Positions 9,474 to 17,927 of a DNA stretch of 39,451 nucleotides are shown here, piece by piece. Source of the DNA: an uncultured Treponema sp. (GTDB lineage Bacteria > Spirochaetota > Spirochaetia > Treponematales > Treponemataceae); assembly GCA_905233535.1 (NCBI GenBank), contig CAJOEO010000036.1, forward strand, positions 1 to 39,451, in the 5' to 3' direction. A model generated the notes under the pieces. That model was not told the origin of the DNA. It saw only the letters and a program-made list of their open reading frames with translations, and made no database searches. Numbering within the stretch: position 1 is the first letter of the stretch; each line of letters opens with the position of its first letter. Made by a program: the position numbers and the translations under genes.

Positions 9474-9519
9474 TTCCCGAATCTTGCAAAAAAAACAAAA
9501 ATCGCCATATATTTTTTGT
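9474..9519 (+). promoter_or_regulatory. parE promoter (right copy of the direct repeat)
   Basis: TTGCAA at 9484-9489 and TATATT at 9508-9513 are separated by 18 bases. The -10 ends 7 bases before the parE ATG, so transcription should begin at or next to the start codon. The sequence duplicates 8629-8676. Confidence 0.65.
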
Positions 9520-9520
9520 T

Positions 9521-11530
9521 ATGAAGAAAACGAAAGAATCAAAAGACGAACAGGAATCTGAAAGCGAATTTTTGGCTTGGAAAAAAGCAAAGACGATTGA
9601 TAAAAAATCAGCGGACAAATCAAAAAAAGAAGAATCGTTTGTGCCTGGCGTGAGCGAAAAGCAGACTGCGGAAAATTTGGCGAAGGCCCGCGCGATTGAC
9701 CCGTTCAAATCAAAAAAAGCGGCGGCAGAATACACGGACGCGCAGATTCAGCATTTGGACGCGCTTTCGCACATTCGCTTGCGCTCTGGAATGTACATCG
9801 GCCGCCTCGGCGACGGCTCAAATCAAAACGACGGAATCTACATTCTTCTAAAGGAAATAATCGATAATTCCGTGGACGAATTCATTATGGGATTCGGAAA
9901 TCGAATCGATGTTTCAATCGAAAACAATATTGTGAGCGTGCGCGACTTTGGGCGCGGAATTCCGCTTTCAAAAGTTGTGGAATGCGTTTCTGAAATCAAT
10001 ACGGGCGCAAAGTATAACGACGATGTTTTTCAGTTTTCAGTCGGAATGAACGGAGTCGGCACAAAGGCGGTGAACGCGCTTTCAAGTCATTTTCGCGTGG
10101 TGAGCGTGCGCGACGGAAACTTCACCGACGCGATTTTTTCAAAAGGCAGGCTTATTTCGCAAAAAAGCGGCGCGCTCAAAAATATGCAGGCAAACGGAAC
10201 TTATTTTGAATTTCAGCCCGACGAAGAGATTTTTGGAAAATACTCGTTCAATTTGGAATTCGTGGAAAAGCGGCTTTGGAATTACGCATATTTGAACACG
10301 GGCTTGACGATTCGTTTCGGCGGACGCGATTTTACAAGCGAAAACGGTTTGCTCGACCTTTTGAAAAGCGAAATCGAAAGCGAATCGATTTACAAAATCG
10401 GCAGTTACCGCGGCGAGCATTTGCAGTTTGCGTTCACGCACACGAACGCTTACGGCGAAAATTATTTTTCGTTCGTAAACGGACAGTATACATCTGACGG
10501 CGGAACTCATCTTTCGGCGTTCAAAGAAGGATTTTTGAAAGGCGTGAACGATTTTTTTCACGAAAACTACAAAAGCGAGGACGTGCGCGACGGAATCACG
10601 GCGGCGGTTTTGGTGAAAGTCAAAGACCCGATTTTTGAAAGCCAAACAAAAAACAAACTCGGAAACACCGACATTCGCGCATGGATTGTTGCGGAAACGC
10701 AAAGCGGTCTTGACGACTGGCTTCACAAAAATCCAAAGGAAGCGGAACTTTTAAAGCAAAAAATCGAAGCGAACGAAAAACTGCGCACCGAACTCAATTC
10801 CGTCAAAAAGGAAGCGAAAGAGGCGGCAAAAAAAATCTCGCTCAAAATTCCAAAACTTAAAGATTGCAGATTTCATCTTGAAGACGGCGAAAAAGGCGCG
10901 CAGTCGATGATTTTTGTAACGGAAGGCGACAGCGCGACAGGTTCGATGATTGGAAGCCGCGACCCCGCGTTTCAGGCGATTTTTTCTTTGCGCGGAAAGC
11001 CCGAAAATATGTACGGCAAAAAGCAGAGCGACATTTACAAAAACGAAGAACTATACAATTTGATGATGGCGTTGGGAATCGAGCAGGACACTTCGCTTTT
11101 GCGATATTCAAAAATCGTGATTGCGACCGACGCAGACAACGACGGATTTCACATCAGAAATTTGGTTTTGACATTTTTCCTCGGATATTTTGAAGAACTT
11201 GTAACGAGCGGGCGCGTGTGGATTTTGGAAACGCCGCTTTTTAGGGCGCGCAACAAAAAAGACACGATTTACTGCTACAGCGAAGCCGAACGCGACAAAG
11301 CCGTAAAAAAACTGGGCGCGGGCGCGGAAGTAACGCGCTTCAAAGGCTTGGGCGAAATCTCTCCGCACGAGTTTCGGCAGTTCATCGACCCAAAAACAAT
11401 GCACCTTACGCCCGTTGAGGTACAGGCGTTAAAAAACGTGCCACCACTTTTGGCGTTTTATATGGGCAAAAACACGCCAGAACGCAGGGATTTTATCGTT
11501 CATCATTTAAAAGAAGACATCGACGCTTGA
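9521..11530 (+). CDS. parE: Type IIA topoisomerase subunit B (topoisomerase IV ParE type)
   Basis: The ATPase subunit of a type II topoisomerase that relaxes or decatenates DNA. After a charged, low-complexity N-terminal extension of about 70 residues, the GHKL domain shows EIIDNSVDE (112-120, Mg-ATP), RDFGRGIP and GMNGVGTKAVNALS. The TOPRIM domain has VTEGDSATGS (about 464-473) and TDADNDGFHI (about 538-547), and the end is the usual KGLGEISPHEF region. Length 669 is near that of ParE. GyrB is the alternative; lack of the long GyrB insertion and the compact length favour ParE. The partner subunit is not in the window. No ribosome binding site precedes the ATG, consistent with a leaderless message. 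Confidence 0.85.
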   Translation: MKKTKESKDEQESESEFLAWKKAKTIDKKSADKSKKEESFVPGVSEKQTAENLAKARAIDPFKSKKAAAEYTDAQIQHLDALSHIRLRSGMYIGRLGDGSNQNDGIYILLKEIIDNSVDEFIMGFGNRIDVSIENNIVSVRDFGRGIPLSKVVECVSEINTGAKYNDDVFQFSVGMNGVGTKAVNALSSHFRVVSVRDGNFTDAIFSKGRLISQKSGALKNMQANGTYFEFQPDEEIFGKYSFNLEFVEKRLWNYAYLNTGLTIRFGGRDFTSENGLLDLLKSEIESESIYKIGSYRGEHLQFAFTHTNAYGENYFSFVNGQYTSDGGTHLSAFKEGFLKGVNDFFHENYKSEDVRDGITAAVLVKVKDPIFESQTKNKLGNTDIRAWIVAETQSGLDDWLHKNPKEAELLKQKIEANEKLRTELNSVKKEAKEAAKKISLKIPKLKDCRFHLEDGEKGAQSMIFVTEGDSATGSMIGSRDPAFQAIFSLRGKPENMYGKKQSDIYKNEELYNLMMALGIEQDTSLLRYSKIVIATDADNDGFHIRNLVLTFFLGYFEELVTSGRVWILETPLFRARNKKDTIYCYSEAERDKAVKKLGAGAEVTRFKGLGEISPHEFRQFIDPKTMHLTPVEVQALKNVPPLLAFYMGKNTPERRDFIVHHLKEDIDA

Positions 11531-11532
11531 AT

Positions 11533-11557
11533 GGTGATTTCGAGAACCTCAACCACC
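11533..11557. repeat. Palindromic repeat, copy B
   Basis: GGTG and CACC arms surround TTTCGAGAACCTCAA, the reverse-strand form of TTGAG-N4-TCGAAA. It begins 3 bases after the parE stop and may help end parE transcription. Confidence 0.6.
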
Positions 11558-11696
11558 GTAGACGAATGAGAAAACACCGTTTTTCCGTTCTTTGTTCGCG
11601 GGGGAGAGTTTATCAAAAATACCACGTTTGTTAGTTGAACAAATCTTTCAAGTGCTATATTCCACAAATCTTTCTACAAAATTCGACGGGTTGTGG

Positions 11697-11712
11697 TATA
11701 ATCGTTGGAATC
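11697..11712 (+). promoter_or_regulatory. -10 element of the XPB operon promoter
   Basis: A perfect TATAAT at 11697-11702 lies 10 bases before the ATG at 11713. The -35 region is weak. Any 5' leader would be only a few bases. Confidence 0.6.
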
Positions 11713-12465
11713 ATGGAAAAGACACTGTTGATTGCTGGAAAGGAACTGCCTGAGGGTACGAACTTTGCGGCTGGGGCGGTTACTCGTGGCAGGCGCACGC
11801 TTGTTACAAAAAGCCATTCCGATGCTGACGTTGCAGTTCCTTCTGGAACGACTGCCGCTGTGTGGAATCGTCCGTCTGCTCTTTCTGCTCGCTCGCTTGT
11901 TTTAAAATCGTTGAATGAATTTGGTCATCTTGACGAGTGCGTAATTTTATTCGATGAATCGTATTTTGATTCGCGTTTTGGAAAACTTACGAGTTCCGCC
12001 GAAAATGTGCGCGTCGTTGAAGAGTTGATTTCCAGTTACCAGTATCTTACGATGGAAGTTGTTGCACGGCTTCAAAAAAAATCAATCGAAAAATCAAAAC
12101 AACCGCTTCGTCTTGCCTTCGTTTATAAATCGAGTCCTTCGTTAATTGAAACCGTGCTTTCGCGCTCACCAAACAAGGCGGGAAAACGTCATTCTTCTCC
12201 GTTTTTGTCCACGGCGGCGGCAGCGTTCAAATGTTACGCCGAAAATGTCGCGGCGAGTTTGGTTGAAAGTGCCGACGTTCTGCCGCTTTTGGTTCAATGC
12301 GATTGCGATAACGCGCTTTACGACAACGACAACGCTCTCGCAGTGTGGCTTTTTGACTACATTAGCGCGCTTTCTTCCATGAGAAAACCTCTTTCCACAA
12401 AACAAAAACTCACTTGGATAAAAGCTGGTGCAAAAAGTCCAGGTGGTTTTGGAATTTTTGGTTGA
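11713..12465 (+). CDS. Unidentified protein, first gene of the XPB helicase operon
   Basis: A 250-residue protein that I do not recognise. The start MEKTLLIAGKELPEG at 11713 is chosen because the only upstream in-frame start lies before the -10 element. The N-terminal part has a beta-strand-like TLLIAG, an arginine-rich turn (TRGRRTLVTKS), then LNEFGHLDECVILFDESYF, which loosely resembles the pattern of short-chain dehydrogenases without a complete GxxxGxG motif. No signal peptide or membrane segment is seen. It lies 14 bases before the helicase gene, so the three genes 11713-16343 should share one message; a role with the helicase is inferred from position only. Confidence 0.75.
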   Translation: MEKTLLIAGKELPEGTNFAAGAVTRGRRTLVTKSHSDADVAVPSGTTAAVWNRPSALSARSLVLKSLNEFGHLDECVILFDESYFDSRFGKLTSSAENVRVVEELISSYQYLTMEVVARLQKKSIEKSKQPLRLAFVYKSSPSLIETVLSRSPNKAGKRHSSPFLSTAAAAFKCYAENVAASLVESADVLPLLVQCDCDNALYDNDNALAVWLFDYISALSSMRKPLSTKQKLTWIKAGAKSPGGFGIFG

Positions 12466-12479
12466 TTTGGTGAAAAAAA

Positions 12480-14240
12480 ATGAATCGATTTGAAAATCCG
12501 CTAATCGTACAGAGCGACCGTTCGCTTCTGTTAGACGTTCACGCCCCACGCGCAAACGAATGTAGAATCGCGCTCGTTCCGTTTGCAGAATTGGAAAAAT
12601 CGCCAGAACATCTGCACACATACAAACTTTCGCCACTTTCGCTGTGGAATGCCGCCAGCGCGGGATTTTCTGCCGCGGACGCGCTTCGCGTTTTGAACGA
12701 TTTTTCAAAATACGACGTTCCGCAGTCGGTGGAATCTTGGATTTTTGAAACCGCCGAACGATTTGGAAAATTGCGACTCGTTGAAGGCGATTCTCCAGAC
12801 ACGCTTTTTCTTGCCACGCCGAATCCGCTAATTTTTAGAGAAATTGCCGCAAGCAGAATCGGAAAAACGCTTTTAAGTCCGTGCGCAAATGCGGTTGAAT
12901 CTAACTTTTTGAACGACGAAGAAAAACGTCATTCTTTTAGACTCGAATTGACGAATCGTGGAACTGTAAAGCAACAACTTTTGCAAATTGGTTGGCCCGT
13001 TAAAGACGACGTTCCAATGCGCGAAGGCGAACCGCTAGAAATCGATTTGAAAAAAACGACTAGCGCGGGAAAACCGTTTTGCGTGCGAAAATATCAACTT
13101 GAAGCGGCGCAAGCAATCGTTGGAAACAAAGGCGCGGGAACGGGATTCGGCACTGTGGTTCTTCCGTGTGGGGCTGGAAAAACAATCGTTGGAATGACGT
13201 TGATGTCGATTCTAAAAACGAACACGCTTATAGTTACAACAAACATTAGCGCGGTTCACCAATGGATTGACGAACTTTTGGACAAAACCACGCTTTGTCG
13301 CGAACAAATCGCAGAATACACAGGAGAATCCAAAGAAATTCGCCCCGTAACAGTTGCAACGTATCAGATTTTAACTTGGCGAGCGGACAAAGAAGGCGAA
13401 TATCCGCATTTTTCGCTTTTTCGTTCGCGCGCTTGGGGTTTAATCATTTACGACGAAGTTCACACGTTGCCCGCGCCCGTTTTTCGCGTGGTGGCGGAAA
13501 TTCAAGCGGTTAGACGGCTTGGACTTACAGCGACGCTCGTGCGCGAAGACGGTTGCGAAGGCTACGTTTTTTCGCTCGTCGGGCCAAAGCGATACGACGT
13601 TCCCTGGAAAGATTTGGAAGCGAGCGGATTTATTGCAAGCGCGGAATGTATTGAAATCAAATTGAATCTCGACCGTTCGCAAGAATTAGAATACGCCGTT
13701 TGCGAGCCGAGAAAAAAACACAGAATCGCAAGCGAAAATCCAGAAAAATTGACGTTTGTAAAAGAAATCATAAATCAATCTCCAAACGACAAAATCCTCG
13801 TAATCGGGCAGTACATCGACCAACTAAAAAAAATCGCGCAAATGATTGGTTGCCCGATTATCACGGGAAAAACGCCAAACGCCGAGCGCGACCAAATATA
13901 CGCGGATTTTCGTTCGGGGAAAATAAAAGTTCTCGTCGTTTCAAAAGTCGCAAACTTTGCGATTAATTTACCAGACGCAAGTATGGCGATTCAAGTTTCG
14001 GGGACGTTCGGTTCACGCCAAGAAGAAGCGCAACGATTGGGGCGGATTTTGCGTCCAAAAGAACGAAAATCGCGATTCATCACGCTGATTACGCGGAACA
14101 CCGTGGAAGAAGATTTTGGAGCAAATCGACAAAAATTCCTTGCGGAACAAGGATATTCTTACAAAATCGTTAGAAACGAAGACAGACACGAAATTGAAAA
14201 CAACGTGGCATCTGCCCTCGGACAAAATTGCCTTTGTTGA
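12480..14240 (+). CDS. xpb: XPB/Ssl2-type superfamily 2 DNA helicase
   Basis: A 586-residue 3'-5' DNA translocase/helicase of the bacterial XPB group. The N-terminal damage-recognition-like domain (PLIVQSDRSLLLDVH, SPEHLHTYKLSPLSLWNA) is typical. RecA domain 1 shows Walker A LPCGAGKT (about 230), the box IIYDEVHTLPAP (about 322) and GLTATLVREDG, which contains the XPB RED triplet (about 355). RecA domain 2 shows QEEAQRLGRILRPKE (motif VI, about 515). Members in other bacteria and archaea unwind DNA for repair. It is followed 18 bases later by the family's frequent bacterial partner gene. Confidence 0.92.
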   Translation: MNRFENPLIVQSDRSLLLDVHAPRANECRIALVPFAELEKSPEHLHTYKLSPLSLWNAASAGFSAADALRVLNDFSKYDVPQSVESWIFETAERFGKLRLVEGDSPDTLFLATPNPLIFREIAASRIGKTLLSPCANAVESNFLNDEEKRHSFRLELTNRGTVKQQLLQIGWPVKDDVPMREGEPLEIDLKKTTSAGKPFCVRKYQLEAAQAIVGNKGAGTGFGTVVLPCGAGKTIVGMTLMSILKTNTLIVTTNISAVHQWIDELLDKTTLCREQIAEYTGESKEIRPVTVATYQILTWRADKEGEYPHFSLFRSRAWGLIIYDEVHTLPAPVFRVVAEIQAVRRLGLTATLVREDGCEGYVFSLVGPKRYDVPWKDLEASGFIASAECIEIKLNLDRSQELEYAVCEPRKKHRIASENPEKLTFVKEIINQSPNDKILVIGQYIDQLKKIAQMIGCPIITGKTPNAERDQIYADFRSGKIKVLVVSKVANFAINLPDASMAIQVSGTFGSRQEEAQRLGRILRPKERKSRFITLITRNTVEEDFGANRQKFLAEQGYSYKIVRNEDRHEIENNVASALGQNCLC

Positions 14241-14258
14241 TTTCCAAAAGGAGAAGAA

Positions 14259-16343
14259 ATGAAAGATTTTCGGGCAGAGCGGATTCTTGAATGGAGAGAA
14301 AGCATTGCGACTCTTCCAGACAGCCAATTTTTTGAACTGGTGCGAATGTATCTTGGCGGGTTTTCTTCTCCGTTTAATAAACAAAAACTCATCGAAGATT
14401 TGAGCGCGTTTCTTCGCAACGACGAAAACAAAAAAATCATCGCGTCGCTTTTAAGCGAAACCGATTTGAAAATCATTGCGGCGGTTTGTTGCATAAACGA
14501 AGCGAGCGTTGAAAAAATCGCGCAATTTTTTGACGGCACGATTTCGTTTGTTGAAATCAGCGAGCGCGTTTCAAATCTCGAAGAACGTTTGATTCTTTTT
14601 AGAAAAAAACGCGAAGACGCAAAAACGGAACTTTGCATAAATCCGCATTTGGACGACATTTTTGACAAAGACGCTTTGCGCGGCGTTCTTCTTCAAGAAG
14701 GAAACGTCGTTCGTCTAAATCAAAAATCGAATTTTCGACTTTCGCCAGAATTTTTGTCGGCGTTCATTTCGTTTGTAAATTTGAATCCCGACCTTTGTAA
14801 ATGCGACGGCACATTCAAAAAACGGATTTTGGGCGAAATCAAAAACGTTTTTGGCGAAATCGGCGACGAAATCTTCCTTTTAAAAAACGCATTTGAAAAT
14901 CTTGGAATAATCGTTTGCAGCGAAGACGGCAAACATTCCGTTGCACGCGAAAAACTAATCGCGTTTTCAAAATTGCCACAAACCGTGCAGAAAGCCTACA
15001 TTTGCGCCACCGCGCAGGCGCGACTTTCGCGAGCCGCCCTTTGCGCCGAGGCGAGAATTTTGATTCAAAGCGCGATTTCGATTCCAGCGGGCGGATTTTC
15101 GCGCTCCGTTTTGATTCGTTTGGCGTGGCTTTTAAGCGCGGACGACGGCACGCAAAAGAAAAGTCGATTTTCCAAAATGCTCGAAAAATATTCTGCGCCC
15201 TCCCCCACTTTTCAAACGGAAACGTTGACTAGCGGGCTTTCGCGTTTGATTGACAGCGCGATTCGTTTGGGATTTTTTAGAATTCGCGGAATCGAAGAAG
15301 ACGGCACGGACATTTTTGAAGCGAGCGAAGAAATTTTTGACGGTTTGGAAACGCACGAAAACGAAACGGCAAAAGTTCTTTCGATTGACGCGGCGTTTAC
15401 GGTGATGCTTTTTCCTGGACTTTCGCTTTTTAAACTCGTTTCGCTTTTGGATTTTCTTGAAATCCGAAAATTCGACACCGCTCTAACGTTTGAAATCACA
15501 AAAAAATCCGTGATGAAATCGTTTGACCTTTCGATTTTTGAAGACGAAATTACGCGACTTCTTGAAACGTTTTGCATGCACGCTCTTCCGCAAAATCTTC
15601 TTGTGCAGTTGGAAGATTGGCGAAAAGCCTACGGAAACGCGACGCTTTATTCGGGATTTGTGCTTCGCGTTTTGAACGACGACGCGGGTTTTAGCCTAAA
15701 AAATCCAAAGTTTGCCGAACACGTTGTAGAAACGCTCGCGCCTGGCGTTTTTCTTTTGGACGTTTCATCGGAAGCGGAGGCAAGAAAAATTGTTTCAAAT
15801 TTCGGTTCGGATTTTGTGGGAAAAACTCATTCTGCACAAAAAACGCGCGAAATCGCCGATTTTCCAGAAATTTTTGTGGAACGAAAAAAAGAATCGCCGA
15901 TTTTTCAAAATTCGATTCCAAAAATCTCGTCTGAAGAAGAACGAAAATCTCATTTTGAAAAATTGCGTTCAGCGTTGGAAAAAATGACGCTTTCAAAGGA
16001 AGAAAAAGAATGTTTGCTTTTTAGAATCAATCGAAAAATCATTTTGACAGAAAAGCAACTAAAAAGCGAAAGCGTAAAATTTTCGCGGCTTGAAGCGAGC
16101 GGAATGGATTTTTTGGGCAAAGTCCACATAATCGAACAATCGATGAACGAAAAAATCCCCGTGGAAATGACGTTTTCCGCGCCACCGCCAAACGGAGCAG
16201 TTGTGATTGGGCTTCCGCTTTTAATCGAAAAAAACGAAAACGACGTTTTTGTAACCGTGCGCCCCGCAGGAACAAACGTGGAACAACGATTTTCCGTGAG
16301 CCAAGCAAACCGCGTTCGACAAATCTATTCTTCAAAATTTTAA
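14259..16343 (+). CDS. XPB-associated protein with Helicase_C_3 (XPB/Ssl2-like) domain
   Basis: A 694-residue protein with no helicase motifs of its own. Residues about 370-490 (IDAAFTVMLFPGLSLFKLVS, FEITKKSVMKSFD, LPQNLLVQLEDW) match the XPB/Ssl2 N-terminal-like domain named Helicase_C_3. In mycobacteria a large protein of this type (Rv0862c) is next to XPB (Rv0861c), and the same order is seen here. The N-terminal 350 residues look like repeated winged-helix-type helical blocks. A good AAGGAG precedes the ATG. It probably works with XPB as a DNA-binding or regulatory subunit; this is inferred from conserved pairing. Confidence 0.8.
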   Translation: MKDFRAERILEWRESIATLPDSQFFELVRMYLGGFSSPFNKQKLIEDLSAFLRNDENKKIIASLLSETDLKIIAAVCCINEASVEKIAQFFDGTISFVEISERVSNLEERLILFRKKREDAKTELCINPHLDDIFDKDALRGVLLQEGNVVRLNQKSNFRLSPEFLSAFISFVNLNPDLCKCDGTFKKRILGEIKNVFGEIGDEIFLLKNAFENLGIIVCSEDGKHSVAREKLIAFSKLPQTVQKAYICATAQARLSRAALCAEARILIQSAISIPAGGFSRSVLIRLAWLLSADDGTQKKSRFSKMLEKYSAPSPTFQTETLTSGLSRLIDSAIRLGFFRIRGIEEDGTDIFEASEEIFDGLETHENETAKVLSIDAAFTVMLFPGLSLFKLVSLLDFLEIRKFDTALTFEITKKSVMKSFDLSIFEDEITRLLETFCMHALPQNLLVQLEDWRKAYGNATLYSGFVLRVLNDDAGFSLKNPKFAEHVVETLAPGVFLLDVSSEAEARKIVSNFGSDFVGKTHSAQKTREIADFPEIFVERKKESPIFQNSIPKISSEEERKSHFEKLRSALEKMTLSKEEKECLLFRINRKIILTEKQLKSESVKFSRLEASGMDFLGKVHIIEQSMNEKIPVEMTFSAPPPNGAVVIGLPLLIEKNENDVFVTVRPAGTNVEQRFSVSQANRVRQIYSSKF

Positions 16344-16370
16344 CAAAAACGATTGAATTTTTTTTTGTAA

Positions 16371-16395
16371 AAAATACACCCGCTCAAGACGCGGG
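16371..16395 (-). terminator. Possible terminator of the Wadjet operon
   Basis: CCCGC and GCGGG pair around TCAAGAC (16379-16395). On the minus strand the hairpin leads into GTGTATTTTTTAC. The stem is short, so this is moderate support. It sits in the 95-base gap where the XPB and Jet operons converge. Confidence 0.5.
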
Positions 16396-16438
16396 CAAAA
16401 TGAAGTTTTGCGACAAAAGACGGCGGCGGCGCGATGAA

Positions 16439-17719
16439 TCAGTTTATCACGGACATTTCGTTCCGTTTTGCTGGCTTTGAGCATTTTTCTGCAGGTTTGA
16501 ATGTGAACAGAAAGTTCTCTGCAAACAAAGCGCAGTTTGACGGCGGAATCAAACTCGGCTGGCGGCTGTAATGGATTCTTGTTCCAACTTGCAGTTTTGT
16601 TCTGCTCATCTGCTTCAGACGGTTTTTCTCTTTAGCGGTGAGCGTTTTTGTTTGCGCAGAATATTTTTTTAGCGTGGCAATATCCATAAAAAGCGGTTCA
16701 AATTCAATTTTTGTCTTCTTTTTCAAATGATTTAATATATAAAATCCGCCAATATCTATATCGCCAAAGTGCATATATTTTTTCTGCTTATTCTGTTCAT
16801 AAATCATACGAATAAAATCTCGTTTTACTCGATTATGAAATCCGCCAAGATAAATCACAAAATCGTCTGAATTTTTGTAATCGTGAAAAGATGTGAGATT
16901 TTCAACCGTAACGATTCGATTTCCCAAAATAACGATTTTTGTAATTTCTTTAAGAGTTTGTGTTGAAAATGCAATGTCGCCGTTCAACAACGAAAGATTA
17001 ATTATTTGAGTGTTTAATGTAATTATTCCATTACCTTTTACACATACATAAGTCGGAGTTTTTATTATATTATATTCTACTAAAATATTTTCTTTATCGT
17101 CGTAATCGCCGTATTGAGTAAGAATGGAAATAACCGAAGACTGGATTTTCTCGAATTTTTTGCTGTCGTTAAAAAGACGAATTGAAAAATCGCGGACAAA
17201 AATCTCTTCTTCGTTTTGCAAAACTGCGCGGGTTGCTTTTAAAATGCAATCGAATTCATCAAAATTTTGCGTTTCCTTGTTAAAATGCTCCACATTTTTG
17301 TTCTGCACGATTTTCGCTTTCTGCTCCAAAATAAATTTTTGCAAAGGCGAATCTTTATCCGACGGGTCGCTGTAAAAATCCAGCACGCGAAGCAAAGTTT
17401 TTTGAAATTCTTTTCTGTTTGCGCGATTAAGATTTTTGTAAATTTTTTGCAAAACATCTTCAGCCGCATTAAGTGTTGCTGACTTTATTTTTCCGCTTTT
17501 TTCTTTTTGAAGAGAAATAAAATTTTTTTGTTCCAACTGAGAAAGTTTTTCGTTTACATCAGCAAAAAAATCGTACTCGGCATTGTCGTCATATTTTGGA
17601 AAAAGTTTTGAAATCGACACCTTGAAAACCTGCTGAATTTTGTTTTCGCCAGAAAAAGTTTTGCTTTTTTCGTACAGGTCGAGAAGCGCGTTTAAGATTT
17701 TTGATTCAATATTGGTCAT
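16439..17719 (-). CDS. jetD: Wadjet protein JetD (TOPRIM-type nuclease), C-terminus out of frame
   Basis: The nuclease of the Wadjet system, which cuts plasmid DNA after loop extrusion by JetABC. The start MTNIESKILN at 17719 overlaps the previous ORF by 14 bases. The N-terminal DUF3322-type region is followed by a DUF2220/topoisomerase VI-A-like domain, with the metal site Glu in TVENLTSFHDY and HFGDIDIGGFYIL. After LTAKEKNRLKQM the sequence stops resembling JetD. In another frame the expected ending KLEQESITAASRV appears, with its stop at 16549-16551. So a frameshift, probably with loss of about ten codons, lies within 16592-16612. The last 50 residues of this ORF are likely artefactual or show decay. 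The TOPRIM core itself is intact. Confidence 0.82.
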   Translation of the reverse strand: MTNIESKILNALLDLYEKSKTFSGENKIQQVFKVSISKLFPKYDDNAEYDFFADVNEKLSQLEQKNFISLQKEKSGKIKSATLNAAEDVLQKIYKNLNRANRKEFQKTLLRVLDFYSDPSDKDSPLQKFILEQKAKIVQNKNVEHFNKETQNFDEFDCILKATRAVLQNEEEIFVRDFSIRLFNDSKKFEKIQSSVISILTQYGDYDDKENILVEYNIIKTPTYVCVKGNGIITLNTQIINLSLLNGDIAFSTQTLKEITKIVILGNRIVTVENLTSFHDYKNSDDFVIYLGGFHNRVKRDFIRMIYEQNKQKKYMHFGDIDIGGFYILNHLKKKTKIEFEPLFMDIATLKKYSAQTKTLTAKEKNRLKQMSRTKLQVGTRIHYSRQPSLIPPSNCALFAENFLFTFKPAEKCSKPAKRNEMSVIN

Positions 17720-17927
17720 TTTTTTCTTCAAGATAATACTGATAAATATACGCCGCACCTTCACGATATAAGAGCGTTTCCTTATCAGATAATTTTTCAA
17801 AAATATGCGATTCGTATAATTTTTTTAGTGCTTCATCGTATTCAATTTTTTCATCTTCAATAATAAAAGCCGCTATTTTCTTAGTGAGCGAATCTATTAG
17901 CCAATCGATTTTGTCTGTTTTATCCAT
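17706..17927 (-). CDS. Small protein, third gene of the DUF3791/DUF3990 cassette
   Basis: A 73-residue acidic, helical protein (DKIDWLIDSLTKKIAAF, then EYDEALKKLYESHIFEKL, ending SAYIYQ-like GAAYIYQYYLEE). Its ATG overlaps the DUF3990 stop by 8 bases and has AGGAACG upstream; its own stop overlaps the jetD start by 14 bases. Small genes of this appearance are, to my memory, often found after DUF3990 genes, so it is probably part of the toxin-antitoxin unit rather than of Wadjet. It may be a second antitoxin or chaperone. The function is unknown. Confidence 0.75.
   Translation of the reverse strand: MDKTDKIDWLIDSLTKKIAAFIIEDEKIEYDEALKKLYESHIFEKLSDKETLLYREGAAYIYQYYLEEKNDQY

Noticed and set aside
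10139-10726. Long antisense frames within parE, murD, the pectinase and the XPB-associated gene
   Set aside because: They mirror the strong codon bias of the real genes, have Arg/Phe-rich nonsense products and no ribosome sites.
9521-11530. Calling this gene gyrB
   Set aside because: Length and domain compactness suit ParE better, although without a search gyrase B cannot be fully excluded.
11635-11712. Upstream start of the first XPB-operon gene
   Set aside because: It would start before a perfect TATAAT at 11697, and the added residues are unlike a protein N-terminus.
17124-17375. Plus-strand frames within the jet operon
   Set aside because: All are shadows of jetD, jetC or jetA in AT-rich DNA, without start signals.
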